Below are positions 1 through 6,650 of a stretch of DNA of 8,808 bases, piece by piece. The notes below the pieces were generated by a model, which was not told the origin of the DNA, did no database searches, and was given only the letters and a program-made list of their open reading frames with translations. The position numbers were made by a program, and so were the translations under genes. The DNA lies in contig JBOIEE010000303.1 of assembly GCA_050740975.1 (NCBI GenBank), positions 1 through 8,808 on the forward strand, read 5' to 3'. Origin of the DNA: JBOHHR01 sp050740975. GTDB taxonomy: Bacteria > Pseudomonadota > Gammaproteobacteria > JBOHHR01. Numbering within the stretch: the stretch's first letter is position 1; each line of letters begins with the position of its first letter.

Positions 1-2
1 GC

Positions 3-533
3 AAGTCTCCGGTCTGTCCGAACTACGGCGTTGCGCCAGGACAATCATCGGTGCGCGGGAGCAATAGCTACATTCTGGATTCACGCAACAAAGGTATTTC
101 CTCCTGCATCTGCACGTCCTGCGGTGAGGGGCACGGGAAATGGCAGGATCAGTGGCTTGACCATCCATTCCCGACCATGAGCGAGCCAGAGAAGGCCGTG
201 GCCTACCTCACCGACCTGGGCGACTACGACGAAGATCACCAAGCTTGGCTCTACAACAAGGCAAGCCTGCATAGTGTCGATTCGTTCTTCAACCAAGTGC
301 GTCGACGACTCTCCTTACTTGAACGACCGATCCATTCCAAGTCCAACAAGGGCAGAATCTGGAATGGCTACTCTCCATACAATCCAGGCAATGTCGCCAA
401 AGTCCTCGACATCGTGCGGACGGTCCACAACATCCTAACCGCCAAGGATGGCAAGACGCCAGCCGAACGACTTGGACTGGCCCACGCACCGCTGGACCAT
501 GAAGACATTATTTATTTTTCATCAACAGATTAA
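3..533 (+). pseudogene. Transposase C-terminal part, open at the left edge
   Basis: The reading frame is open from position 3 to a TAA at 531-533 (176 codons), so the true start lies outside the window or has been lost. A GTG at 51 is the first possible internal start, but it is not preceded by a convincing ribosome-binding site and is probably not the real one. Visible features are CP at the left end and a CTSCG knuckle near codon 38, which may be a broken zinc ribbon. Then comes SVDSFFNQVRRRLSLLERP, the pattern GYSPYNPGNVAKVLDI, and a C-terminal block with KTPAERLGLA and EDIIYF. From memory these C-terminal blocks are typical of a family of proteobacterial transposases or insertion-element proteins of several hundred residues. 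The IS family cannot be named from this fragment, and no complete DDE triad is visible. No terminal inverted repeat was found between the stop and the next feature, so the right end of the element also appears lost. Confidence 0.6.
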
Positions 534-544
534 GTGAACGGCTT

Positions 545-604
545 GGGAAACCCGCTCGTACGGATCTGTGTGGGGTGCTTGGGCAACCGGCATCCCTACC
601 GCGA
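545..604 (+). other. Group II intron 3'-end-like remnant (half of domain V, and domain VI)
   Basis: Starting 12 bases after the transposase stop, the sequence has the order seen at the 3' end of bacterial group II introns. There is a GGGAAACCC turn, then CGTACGGATCTGTG (558-571) resembling the 3' strand of domain V. Next is a hairpin resembling domain VI: GGGGTGC (572-578) can pair with GCATCCC (591-597, one G-U), enclosing an inner GG-GCAA-CC stem with a GNRA loop. It ends in CTACCGCGACC. The 5' strand that should pair with CGTACGGATC is not present upstream, so domain V looks truncated, consistent with a junction to the transposase fragment. Identification is from remembered intron ends, not a covariance search. 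The alternative is a simple hairpin terminator between converging genes. Confidence 0.4.
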
Positions 605-619
605 CCGTACGCTTCCTTT

Positions 620-2023
620 TTAACCCAATGTAGTCCTTAAGTACGCCGATATCTTTCGATAAGCCTCATCTTCTTCCTCGGTAAACCCCAGGAAATAATG
701 GTAGCAGTGGGGCATTTCCTCGTGGATGACATGCTCGACGTCGTTGCCCGCTTTTCGTAGCCGCTTTACGAAGGCTTTGTTTTCATCGATGAGCGGGTCC
801 CGCCCCGCGGAGAGGACAAAAGTGGGACAGAAGTTTTTCAGTTCCGCATACATTGGACTGACGTAGGGAAGTTGCCATTGTTTGTATTCGGCGTAACTCG
901 CCCGCACAAAAGCGAGGAAGGGGAAGTCATAGAGCAGGCCGTTGTAGCCGAGTCTCTGAGCGGAAGGGTATTTTTCAAACAGGAAATCGGTCAGCGGGCA
1001 AATCAGAATACAAGCCTCAGCAATCCGGTATCCTTCGTCACGGGTTCTGAGAGCCACAGCAACAGCCAGGTTTCCACCTGCCGAGTCACCGGCGACAACG
1101 ATTTTTTCGGTATCCGCCCCCGATACCGTGTGCCCATACTCGCGGGCCCATTTGTAGGCTGCAACACAATCGTCGAGGCCGCACGGGTAAGGATACTCGG
1201 GCGCCAGGCGATAATCGACGCTGATGATGACACAGCCTACAACATAAGCGAGTTTTCGGGTCACTACGTCATAGAGTTCCGGACTACCCACCGACCAGCC
1301 GCCCCCGTGGAAGTAAATCAGCATCGGAAGCGGCCGGGTCTCATTTTGAGGCATGTAGATACGGACCCGAATGTTAGCCGGCAACAATTTCTCCTGGACA
1401 GAAACCTCGTCAAAGAGCGGGGGAGGAATTACGAATTTGGGTCGGTTGTCGACGGGAGCGGTCGAAAACTGCTCGCGCATCGCATTAACCAGCTTTTGCT
1501 TACAACTCGGAATAGGGCGTGCCCTCATCACCCACTGGTAAATTTTTGCGGCAGGACCGTCGAAATCCTCGCAAAAATCCTCTTCGGTATAAGTCTTATC
1601 AGAAAAACTCTTAAGGCTGTCGAAGACCTTTTGCAAATTGATGCTAAGCCAGATTTGCGCGATTTTCCCCTCAACGATACGAAACGTGCTGATCCCAAAG
1701 TAGTGTACCGTTGCTTTTGTGGGAAACATCCCGCGAAACATGCCAAGATGGGTCCCTTGTCCATGCCATCGAACGGTAACTTTAGTCCCCGAATGCAGAA
1801 CATCATCGATTTCATGGCGAATATCGGGAAAACCTTTCTGGCAGACCGCAATCAGTCGACGAAGATTCGCTCTTCCTACAGTCACCTCCCCGTCAAAATG
1901 TAGTCTCGCATCGGCAGCAAATAGATCGTCGAAGATCTGGAGTCTTTTCTGATTCCACACGTCTTCAAATAGCCTTCGAACAAGATCTTGCTGGATTTGT
2001 CTCAATTGAACCAATGTGTTCAT
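620..2023 (-). CDS. SnoaL-like domain fused to HSL-type alpha/beta hydrolase (esterase)
   Basis: Predicted cytoplasmic carboxylesterase of 467 aa from the ATG at 2023; a TTG at 2038 would add five residues. A purine-rich GACGGAAGA lies upstream but is placed well for neither start. Residues about 7-140 look like an NTF2/SnoaL-type cone: repeated W/F-rich strands, FPDIRHEIDD, a GISTFRIVEGKIAQIW strand and LSINL. Residues about 190-467 are a hormone-sensitive-lipase-type hydrolase with HGGGW (oxyanion hole, 239-243), YRLAPE, the nucleophile elbow GDSAGG (Ser about 314), Asp in GRDPLIDE (about 409) and His in EMPHCYH (about 439). The catalytic triad is therefore complete. HSL enzymes are usually 300-350 aa, so the extra length is the N-terminal domain. 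The gene follows the Baeyer-Villiger monooxygenase on the same strand after a 134-nt gap, which suggests it hydrolyses that enzyme's ester product. SnoaL folds can be cyclases, isomerases or purely structural; its role here is unknown. Confidence 0.88.
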   Translation of the reverse strand: MNTLVQLRQIQQDLVRRLFEDVWNQKRLQIFDDLFAADARLHFDGEVTVGRANLRRLIAVCQKGFPDIRHEIDDVLHSGTKVTVRWHGQGTHLGMFRGMFPTKATVHYFGISTFRIVEGKIAQIWLSINLQKVFDSLKSFSDKTYTEEDFCEDFDGPAAKIYQWVMRARPIPSCKQKLVNAMREQFSTAPVDNRPKFVIPPPLFDEVSVQEKLLPANIRVRIYMPQNETRPLPMLIYFHGGGWSVGSPELYDVVTRKLAYVVGCVIISVDYRLAPEYPYPCGLDDCVAAYKWAREYGHTVSGADTEKIVVAGDSAGGNLAVAVALRTRDEGYRIAEACILICPLTDFLFEKYPSAQRLGYNGLLYDFPFLAFVRASYAEYKQWQLPYVSPMYAELKNFCPTFVLSAGRDPLIDENKAFVKRLRKAGNDVEHVIHEEMPHCYHYFLGFTEEEDEAYRKISAYLRTTLG

Positions 2024-2157
2024 AAAACGATGACGCAATCTTCCGTCTCGTCGGTAACTAAAGAACCCGGACCTGTCTCAGTGCTGTGTTTGTGAGCATC
2101 GAGAAACGGGCGCAAGATCATCAACAACCATGTCGGTGTGATCGAGCCATAGCCATC

Positions 2158-3786
2158 TCAGGTTTTCAAGATGAAGCCTTTGTAGGCGCTTGCCGCTATA
2201 TCGGTGCAGATCGTGCGGTAAGTCCCAACACCGCCAACATATGGCATAAAGCCGCGCTGTTTGCCCGGGATGTTCGCGCCCATATACCATGAGTTAGCTC
2301 TAGGAAAAAGCGTTGCTTCAGCTACTCTATCGACGTGTGCCATCCAATCATCCTCCGCCTCGGCCGTGGTCTCAATAACCGCATATCGGTGGGAACGGAG
2401 GTACGATAAACAATCAGCAATCCAGTCAACCTGCTGTTCGATGGACACGACCATGTTGCTCAGTACGGACGGGCTGGCCGGTCCGGTAATGGTAAAAAGA
2501 TTGGGAAATCCGGAAACTTGGATGCCAAGATTCGACCGTGGGAGTGCGGCCCACCTCTGCCGCAGCGTGCACCCATCTCGGCCACAAATATTAATGCGGA
2601 GAAGCGCGCCTGTCATGGCATCGAAACCCGTAGCAAAAACGACGCTGTCGAATGCATACTCGGCGTCTCGAGTTCGCAATCCATGTGCGGTAAATCCGGT
2701 TATGGGTGTGTTTTGGATGTCGACTAGAGTCACGTTGTCACGATTAAAGGTCTCGTAATAGTTGCTCTCGACGGACAAACGTTTAGTACCCAGAGGATAT
2801 CTGCGCGGCGACAGGGCAGCAGCAATACCAGGATCGTGTACCCTGGAGCGAATCTTGGCACGGACAAACTCCGCCGCGGTGTCGTTGGCCTCTTCGTTGG
2901 TAAGAAGATCCGCGAATGCCGCCAAGAAACCGAGACCGCCGTGGTTCCAACGAGCTTCGTATTCCTTCTGTCGATCGGTAGACGGTACCGAGAGGGCCGA
3001 GTGATCGTTCCGTTGACCGACAAGGCCCGAGAATGATTCGCGCTGTTGGCGTCGAAATTCGCCATAGTTAGCCCTAACGCGCCGTACATATTCGCGGTCC
3101 AGGGGGGCGTTGTGGGCAGGAACGCTGAACTGCGGGGTCCTCTGAAAGGCATACAGATGGGCAGCCTGCTTCGCAATGATTGGAATCACCTGAATACCGG
3201 AGGATCCCACACCGATACAGCCAACCTTTCGACCAGTGAAGTCAACGCCCTCGTGCGGCCACCTGCCTGTGTGGTACCAGTCACCAATGAAGTTCTCGAA
3301 ACCTGGGATTTGGGGTATATGAATTGTGGACAAGCAGCCAGTGGCCGCGATGCAGAATTGGGCCGACACACGGTCACCCTGGTCTGTTCGCATCTGCCAC
3401 CGGCGTGTTGCTTCGTCGAATATCGCCTCCGTTACAAGGGTTTGAAACTGGATGTCCCGCCGAAGATCAAATCGCATCGCGACGTGTCTGAGGTATCGCA
3501 GAATCTCAGGTTGGGTCGGATAACGCTCAGTCCACTCCCACTCTTGTTGCAGATCGTCGGAAAAGGCGTAAGAGTACTCCATACTCTCAACATCACAGCG
3601 CGCCCCTGGGTAGCGGTTCCAGTACCAAGTGCCGCCGACGTCGCTGGCTTCGTCGTAGACGCGTACTGAGAACCCAAGATTCCTGAGACGATAGAGGGTG
3701 AAGAGCCCGGCGAACCCCGCACCTACGACGACGACATCGAAGGTGGCGACCGCGTTGACCTTTTGTTGTTGCACAGTACGCCCCAT
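2158..3786 (-). CDS. Baeyer-Villiger monooxygenase (type I, FAD/NADPH)
   Basis: Predicted flavoprotein of 542 aa that uses NADPH and O2 to insert oxygen next to a ketone carbonyl, giving an ester or lactone. The open frame reaches 3960, but the ATG at 3786 is chosen because AAAGGAG (3793-3799) sits six bases upstream and the FAD fold starts soon after. Motifs in order: GAGFAG FAD-binding fingerprint (22-27), GGTWYWNRYPGARCD (51-65), the diagnostic FIGDWYHTGRWP (166-177, matching FxGxxxHTxxWP), GVGSSG for NADPH (192-197), GTKR with the probable catalytic Arg336, ATGFD (385-389), and a C-terminal SWYMGANIPGK. Length and C-terminal half closely resemble phenylacetone/cyclohexanone monooxygenases as remembered. 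No key residue is missing, so it is expected to be active. Substrate cannot be read from sequence. It is the first gene of a likely two-gene unit with the esterase downstream. Confidence 0.95.
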   Translation of the reverse strand: MGRTVQQQKVNAVATFDVVVVGAGFAGLFTLYRLRNLGFSVRVYDEASDVGGTWYWNRYPGARCDVESMEYSYAFSDDLQQEWEWTERYPTQPEILRYLRHVAMRFDLRRDIQFQTLVTEAIFDEATRRWQMRTDQGDRVSAQFCIAATGCLSTIHIPQIPGFENFIGDWYHTGRWPHEGVDFTGRKVGCIGVGSSGIQVIPIIAKQAAHLYAFQRTPQFSVPAHNAPLDREYVRRVRANYGEFRRQQRESFSGLVGQRNDHSALSVPSTDRQKEYEARWNHGGLGFLAAFADLLTNEEANDTAAEFVRAKIRSRVHDPGIAAALSPRRYPLGTKRLSVESNYYETFNRDNVTLVDIQNTPITGFTAHGLRTRDAEYAFDSVVFATGFDAMTGALLRINICGRDGCTLRQRWAALPRSNLGIQVSGFPNLFTITGPASPSVLSNMVVSIEQQVDWIADCLSYLRSHRYAVIETTAEAEDDWMAHVDRVAEATLFPRANSWYMGANIPGKQRGFMPYVGGVGTYRTICTDIAASAYKGFILKT

Positions 3787-3792
3787 ATTCAG

Positions 3793-3799
3793 CTCCTTT
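3793..3799 (-). promoter_or_regulatory. Ribosome-binding site of the monooxygenase
   Basis: On the minus strand the bases read AAAGGAG followed by a six-base spacer and ATG. This decides the start at 3786 over the upstream in-frame codons, whose translation would run through the intron-like hairpins at 3823-3902. Confidence 0.8.
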
Positions 3800-3822
3800 G
3801 TGAGGTGGCTAACGGAAGTGGA

Positions 3823-3902
3823 GTCGAGTAGCCGGGGGCGGTGGCCCCTCCCAACTCTCACAGAACCGGACTTGTGGGTCACCACGCTCCCCCTCATCCG
3901 GC
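3823..3902 (-). other. Group II intron 3'-end-like sequence (domains V-VI)
   Basis: Read on the minus strand, GCCGGAT (3902-3896) can pair with GTCCGGTT to form the base of a domain-V-like helix, with GTGG-TGAC-CCAC in the upper part. This is followed by TCTGTGAGAG, then GGGGC-CACC-GCCCC as a domain-VI-like hairpin, and the end CTACTCGAC at 3831-3823. The order and the terminal motif match remembered bacterial group II intron 3' ends. The domain-V-like part is about 40 nt, longer than the usual 34, with the extra bases in the upper helix, so it may be decayed or a divergent type. No reverse transcriptase is visible upstream. It sits 24 bases before the monooxygenase ribosome-binding site, so any promoter lies further upstream or in this element. 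Confidence 0.45.
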
Positions 3903-4122
3903 AATGATATGAGGCGCTGCAAAGTTTACTTCGTTCAGTCCTCGATCCTCTCCGAAGCAATCATTGTAAGCCTATAGACCCGTCGCCCTTGGGGCACCTG
4001 GCACCTGGCGCCACACGGTCCTGGGACGAACACCTGGCTTGACGAGTCGTTTTGCTATTGTCTGCCTGCGTTTTCCATTGTTACAAGATAATGGTCGCGC
4101 AATTGGCCCCTGATAGGGGCAC
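3903..4122. other. Non-coding spacer between intron-like end and IS6 remnant
   Basis: About 220 bases with no gene I can support. It contains a short tandem CACCTGG duplication (about 3998-4010) and, next to the insertion sequence, a small hairpin GCCCC-TGATA-GGGGC (4106-4120). A promoter for the minus-strand monooxygenase would be expected here or in the intron-like element, but no clear -35/-10 pair was found. Confidence 0.4.
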
Positions 4123-4199
4123 GGTTCTGGCAATTTGCCGATCGCGGTTCTTTTTTATTCGAGATTATCACGCACGGAAACGCTATGCAGTTTCTTCTA

Positions 4200-4851
4200 T
4201 TAGGCGCACGTCATTTGGAAAAAGTCTCGCGAACGAAACCTCCGATAATGACATACCTTCGGGAGATGACGGCCCAAGCGAGCAAGATTATGCATCGGGC
4301 TGTGACTGGCAGGAATCGCTATGCTTGCCCAGGGATTTTGATCGCTTCATCTACCTTTCGTGTTCGCGCGCACGTCGGTGTGCGGCTTCCACTCGGCTAT
4401 TGGCGCAGCGATCTCGGCAGGGCACAGTCGATGGCATGATTTCTTTTCTCGCCGCGGTGTAGCTCTTCAGCCTGTCGGTCACCGTCACCCTTGGCGATCG
4501 GCCTAGGTGCTTCAACATCTTACGGAGAAGCGCTTCGCGACTTGTTTGTCTCCAGTTTTTGAACCAGGATGTCGATGACAGTTAACGTCCTGGTCACCAG
4601 CACGCCAGAGATAACGGCGCTGCCCTTGGACTGTGATAATCACCGCCTCATCCATAAGCCACGTGTCTCCCAATCGGCCTTGGCGTTTGTGAAGCGGATT
4701 GGCAGAGTTCGGACCGAGTTTCATGCACTCCTGTCGAAGGGACCCGTATGTAACGATGACCCCTCACCCAGCCCGCAGACCTTCGAGGTCTTTAAAAGCT
4801 CAGCGTCAACCGACGGTAGAGCCACACGGCATGGCGCCGGCTGAGAAACGA
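4200..4851 (-). pseudogene. IS6-family transposase, multiply frameshifted
   Basis: Reading the minus strand and switching frames recovers most of an IS6-type DDE transposase. The pieces are HAVWLYRRLTLSF, then KDLEGLRAG-stop-GVIVTYGSLRQ, then LGDTWLMDEAV with QRRYLWRAGDQD, then VIDILVQ in another frame, then GDKQVAKRF. After these come SPRVTVTDRLKSYTAARKEI, a NSRVEAAHRR block, stop-MKRSKS, and finally HNLARLGRHLPKVCHYRRF ending at a TAA at 4200. All three catalytic positions can be recognised: Asp in LMDE (about 4650), Asp in TDRL, and Glu in RVEAAH. At least four frame changes and two or more internal stops make it a pseudogene. One slip falls at a run of four T near 4790. A palindrome AACCACG-ATAA-CGTGGTT (4853-4870) precedes the coding remnant. 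Confidence 0.85.
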
Positions 4852-4852
4852 T

Positions 4853-4870
4853 AACCACGATAACGTGGTT
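4853..4870. repeat. Perfect inverted repeat at the 5' side of the IS6 transposase
   Basis: AACCACG and CGTGGTT are perfect 7-bp arms around ATAA. The repeat lies inside the IS6 remnant, just upstream of the transposase coding part, so it may be a transposase or repressor site or an RNA hairpin of the element. An operator for the ligase downstream is possible but less likely. Confidence 0.4.
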
Positions 4871-4909
4871 GACGGTTCATGTTAGGATTATGGGCGATCG
4901 CCCCTCGAG

Positions 4910-4915
4910 TTGACA
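4910..4915 (+). promoter_or_regulatory. Outward TTGACA (-35-like) in the IS6 terminal repeat
   Basis: The right terminal repeat carries a perfect -35 hexamer pointing out of the element towards the acyl-CoA ligase. Ends of IS6-family elements are known to supply outward -35 boxes that make hybrid promoters. However, no good -10 box is seen 16-18 bases further on (GTGCAG-like bases only), so promoter activity is uncertain. Confidence 0.3.
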
Positions 4916-4976
4916 GAACCTCGAGAAGCCCGGTGCAGGATCTCCCCGCCGGGTGCCGTGGCGGTTGGGTTACTGG

Positions 4977-4990
4977 CCGCCCTAGGGCGG
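4977..4990. repeat. 14-bp perfect palindrome in the ligase leader
   Basis: CCGCCCTAGGGCGG is perfectly self-complementary and lies 47 bases before the ligase ATG, outside the IS6 remnant. It could be a dimeric regulator operator or the core of a leader hairpin. An AT-rich CATATTTAAT follows at 5002-5010. Confidence 0.45.
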
Positions 4991-5037
4991 GGGCCGGACG
5001 TCATATTTAATTGACGGCTGAATGGGAGGGCAATCCC

Positions 5038-6600
5038 ATGTACATTACCCAAGCACTCAAACGTGCCGTGCAGATCAACCGTCACGGCATCACGACCATC
5101 GATGGAACACGGCAACGTAGTTGGGCCGGATTCGCCGAGCGCGTAGCCAAACTGGCTGGTGTATTTCATGGATTAGACCTAAGGGCGGGAGGCCGCGTCG
5201 CCATCCTCGCGCTGAACCAGGACCGCTATTTGGAATACTTCTTTGCGGTGCTCTGGGCTGGAGGCATCTTGGTGCCCCTGAACATCCGTCTTTCTCCACG
5301 AGAGCTGTGCTATATGCTCAATGACGCGGGCGCGGAAATCCTGCTGGTTGATGATACCTTCCAGAGCGTGCTCCCGGCCTTCAGCGGTAAATTGACCACG
5401 GTTAAACACGTCGTCTTTGCTGGTGCAGGTCCCGTCCCCCAGGGGTCGGTCGACTACGAAGAGTCGCTCGCCAAGACTCAAGCACTGCGTGACGTGGAGC
5501 GTGGTGGCGATCACGTCGCGGGCATCTTCTACACCGGCGGGACCACCGGTCTGGCGAAAGGGGTGATGCTTACGCACGACAACATCGTCAGCAACGCTTT
5601 AAGCCTGCTGGCCAGCCTAGCTACCGCGGGCAAGGGATGGATATACTTACACGCGGCACCGATGTTCCACATTGCGGGCTGTTCGACCAGCTGTAGTCTC
5701 ACCCTCCTGGCATGCACGCACGTGTTTATCCCCAAGTTCGAGGTCGCGGCAATGCTCAATACCATCCAGGAGCACCGGGTCACACACACGTTTCTGGCGC
5801 CGACGATGATCAATATGCTGGCCAGCTTCCCCGGCGTTGAGACCTACGATCTCTCCAGCCTGCGCACTATTTTCTACGGGGCCTCGCCTATGCCAGAAGC
5901 TGTGTTGCGCAAGGCGATGCAGGTACTTCCGGCCTGTGAGTTCATCCAAGGCTATGGGATGACCGAAACCTCCCCCCTCATCACCATGCTCGCAGGAGAA
6001 TACCATACCTTCGCAGGCCCCTGCGCGGGCAAGACAGCCTCAGCGGGCCAGGCCGCTCCGGGCATCGAAGTGAAAATCGTGGACGGTGAGGGTCATGAAG
6101 TGCCTTCGGGCACGATCGGGGAAATCATTACCCGTGGGCCGCACGTGATGCACGGGTACTGGAACAAGCCGGCAGAGACCGCCCAAGCGCTGCGCGGAGG
6201 CTGGATGTATACGGGCGATGCCGGCTATATGGACGACGAAGGTTTTGTGTACGTTGTGGACCGCGTCAAAGACATGATTATTACCGGCGGCGAGAACGTC
6301 TACTCGGTAGAGGTCGAGAACGCGATTTACCAGCATCCGTCTGTCGCCATGTGCGCCGTCATCGGCATCCCAAGCGAGGAGTGGGGCGAGGCCATCCACG
6401 CCGTGGTGTTCTGCAAGGAAGGCTGCTCGGTATCGGTGGCAGAGTTGATCGCCCACTGCAAGGAACGCCTTGTCGGGTATAAGTGTCCGCGCACCGTCGA
6501 CATCCGCCAAGCACCGCTCCCCTTGAGTGGAGCAGGCAAGATCCTCAAAACCGAGTTGCGCGCCCCCTTCTGGGTGGGGAAAACGCGACGGGTTAGCTAA
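5038..6600 (+). CDS. Acyl-CoA ligase (AMP-forming, FadD-like)
   Basis: Predicted cytoplasmic enzyme of 520 aa that activates a carboxylic acid with ATP, through an acyl-adenylate, to its CoA thioester. The ATG at 5038 is chosen because GGGAGG (5024-5029) lies eight bases upstream; an in-frame TTG at 5011 has no such site. Family motifs in order: P-loop YTGGTTGLAKG (165-175), GYGMTETSP (305-313), YTGD (391-394), the hinge VVDRVKDMIITGGENVYSVE (about 406-425), and C-terminal PLSGAGKILK with catalytic Lys about 501. The full large N-domain and small C-domain are present, with no broken motif. The family covers fatty, aromatic and short branched acids, so the substrate is open. It is divergent from the monooxygenase-esterase pair, which fits activation of the acid they would release. 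Any promoter lies between the IS6 end and 5038, or in the element itself. Confidence 0.95.
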   Translation: MYITQALKRAVQINRHGITTIDGTRQRSWAGFAERVAKLAGVFHGLDLRAGGRVAILALNQDRYLEYFFAVLWAGGILVPLNIRLSPRELCYMLNDAGAEILLVDDTFQSVLPAFSGKLTTVKHVVFAGAGPVPQGSVDYEESLAKTQALRDVERGGDHVAGIFYTGGTTGLAKGVMLTHDNIVSNALSLLASLATAGKGWIYLHAAPMFHIAGCSTSCSLTLLACTHVFIPKFEVAAMLNTIQEHRVTHTFLAPTMINMLASFPGVETYDLSSLRTIFYGASPMPEAVLRKAMQVLPACEFIQGYGMTETSPLITMLAGEYHTFAGPCAGKTASAGQAAPGIEVKIVDGEGHEVPSGTIGEIITRGPHVMHGYWNKPAETAQALRGGWMYTGDAGYMDDEGFVYVVDRVKDMIITGGENVYSVEVENAIYQHPSVAMCAVIGIPSEEWGEAIHAVVFCKEGCSVSVAELIAHCKERLVGYKCPRTVDIRQAPLPLSGAGKILKTELRAPFWVGKTRRVS

Positions 6601-6650
6601 TGCGTGGGGCGCCCATGCTCAGGCTCAAGACCTAACCTCGAAGGAGTAAG

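Larger units (their letters stand above)
4123..4920 (-). mobile_element. Decayed IS6-family insertion sequence
   Basis: The element is bounded by GGTTCTGGCAA at 4123-4133 and, inverted, TTGACAGAACC at 4910-4920 (GGTTCTGTCAA on the minus strand), a 10-of-11 match. The GGTTCTG start resembles IS6-family ends such as IS257. The resulting length, 798 bp, is in the usual IS6-family range of roughly 790-880 bp. It encloses a minus-strand transposase remnant with clear IS6 motifs. Flanking octamers (AGGGGCAC left, TCGAGAAG right) do not match, so no target duplication remains. It is non-autonomous in its present state. Confidence 0.8.

Noticed and set aside
872..1903. Plus-strand open frame of 343 codons
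   Set aside because: It lies antisense to the esterase, which has full catalytic motifs; the plus-strand translation has no recognisable domain or ribosome-binding site.
2024..2157. Possible separate promoter or small gene between monooxygenase and esterase
   Set aside because: No convincing -35/-10 pair or ribosome-bound small frame was seen; co-transcription is the simpler reading.
3046..3669. Plus-strand open frame of 207 codons
   Set aside because: It is antisense to the FAD- and NADPH-binding parts of the monooxygenase and has no family pattern.
4039..4061. TTGACG and TATTGT as a plus-strand promoter
   Set aside because: The spacing is only 11 bases and the region downstream is a dead transposase in antisense.
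4052..4462. Plus-strand open frame of 136 codons
   Set aside because: Most of it is antisense to the IS6 transposase remnant, and its composition is not protein-like.
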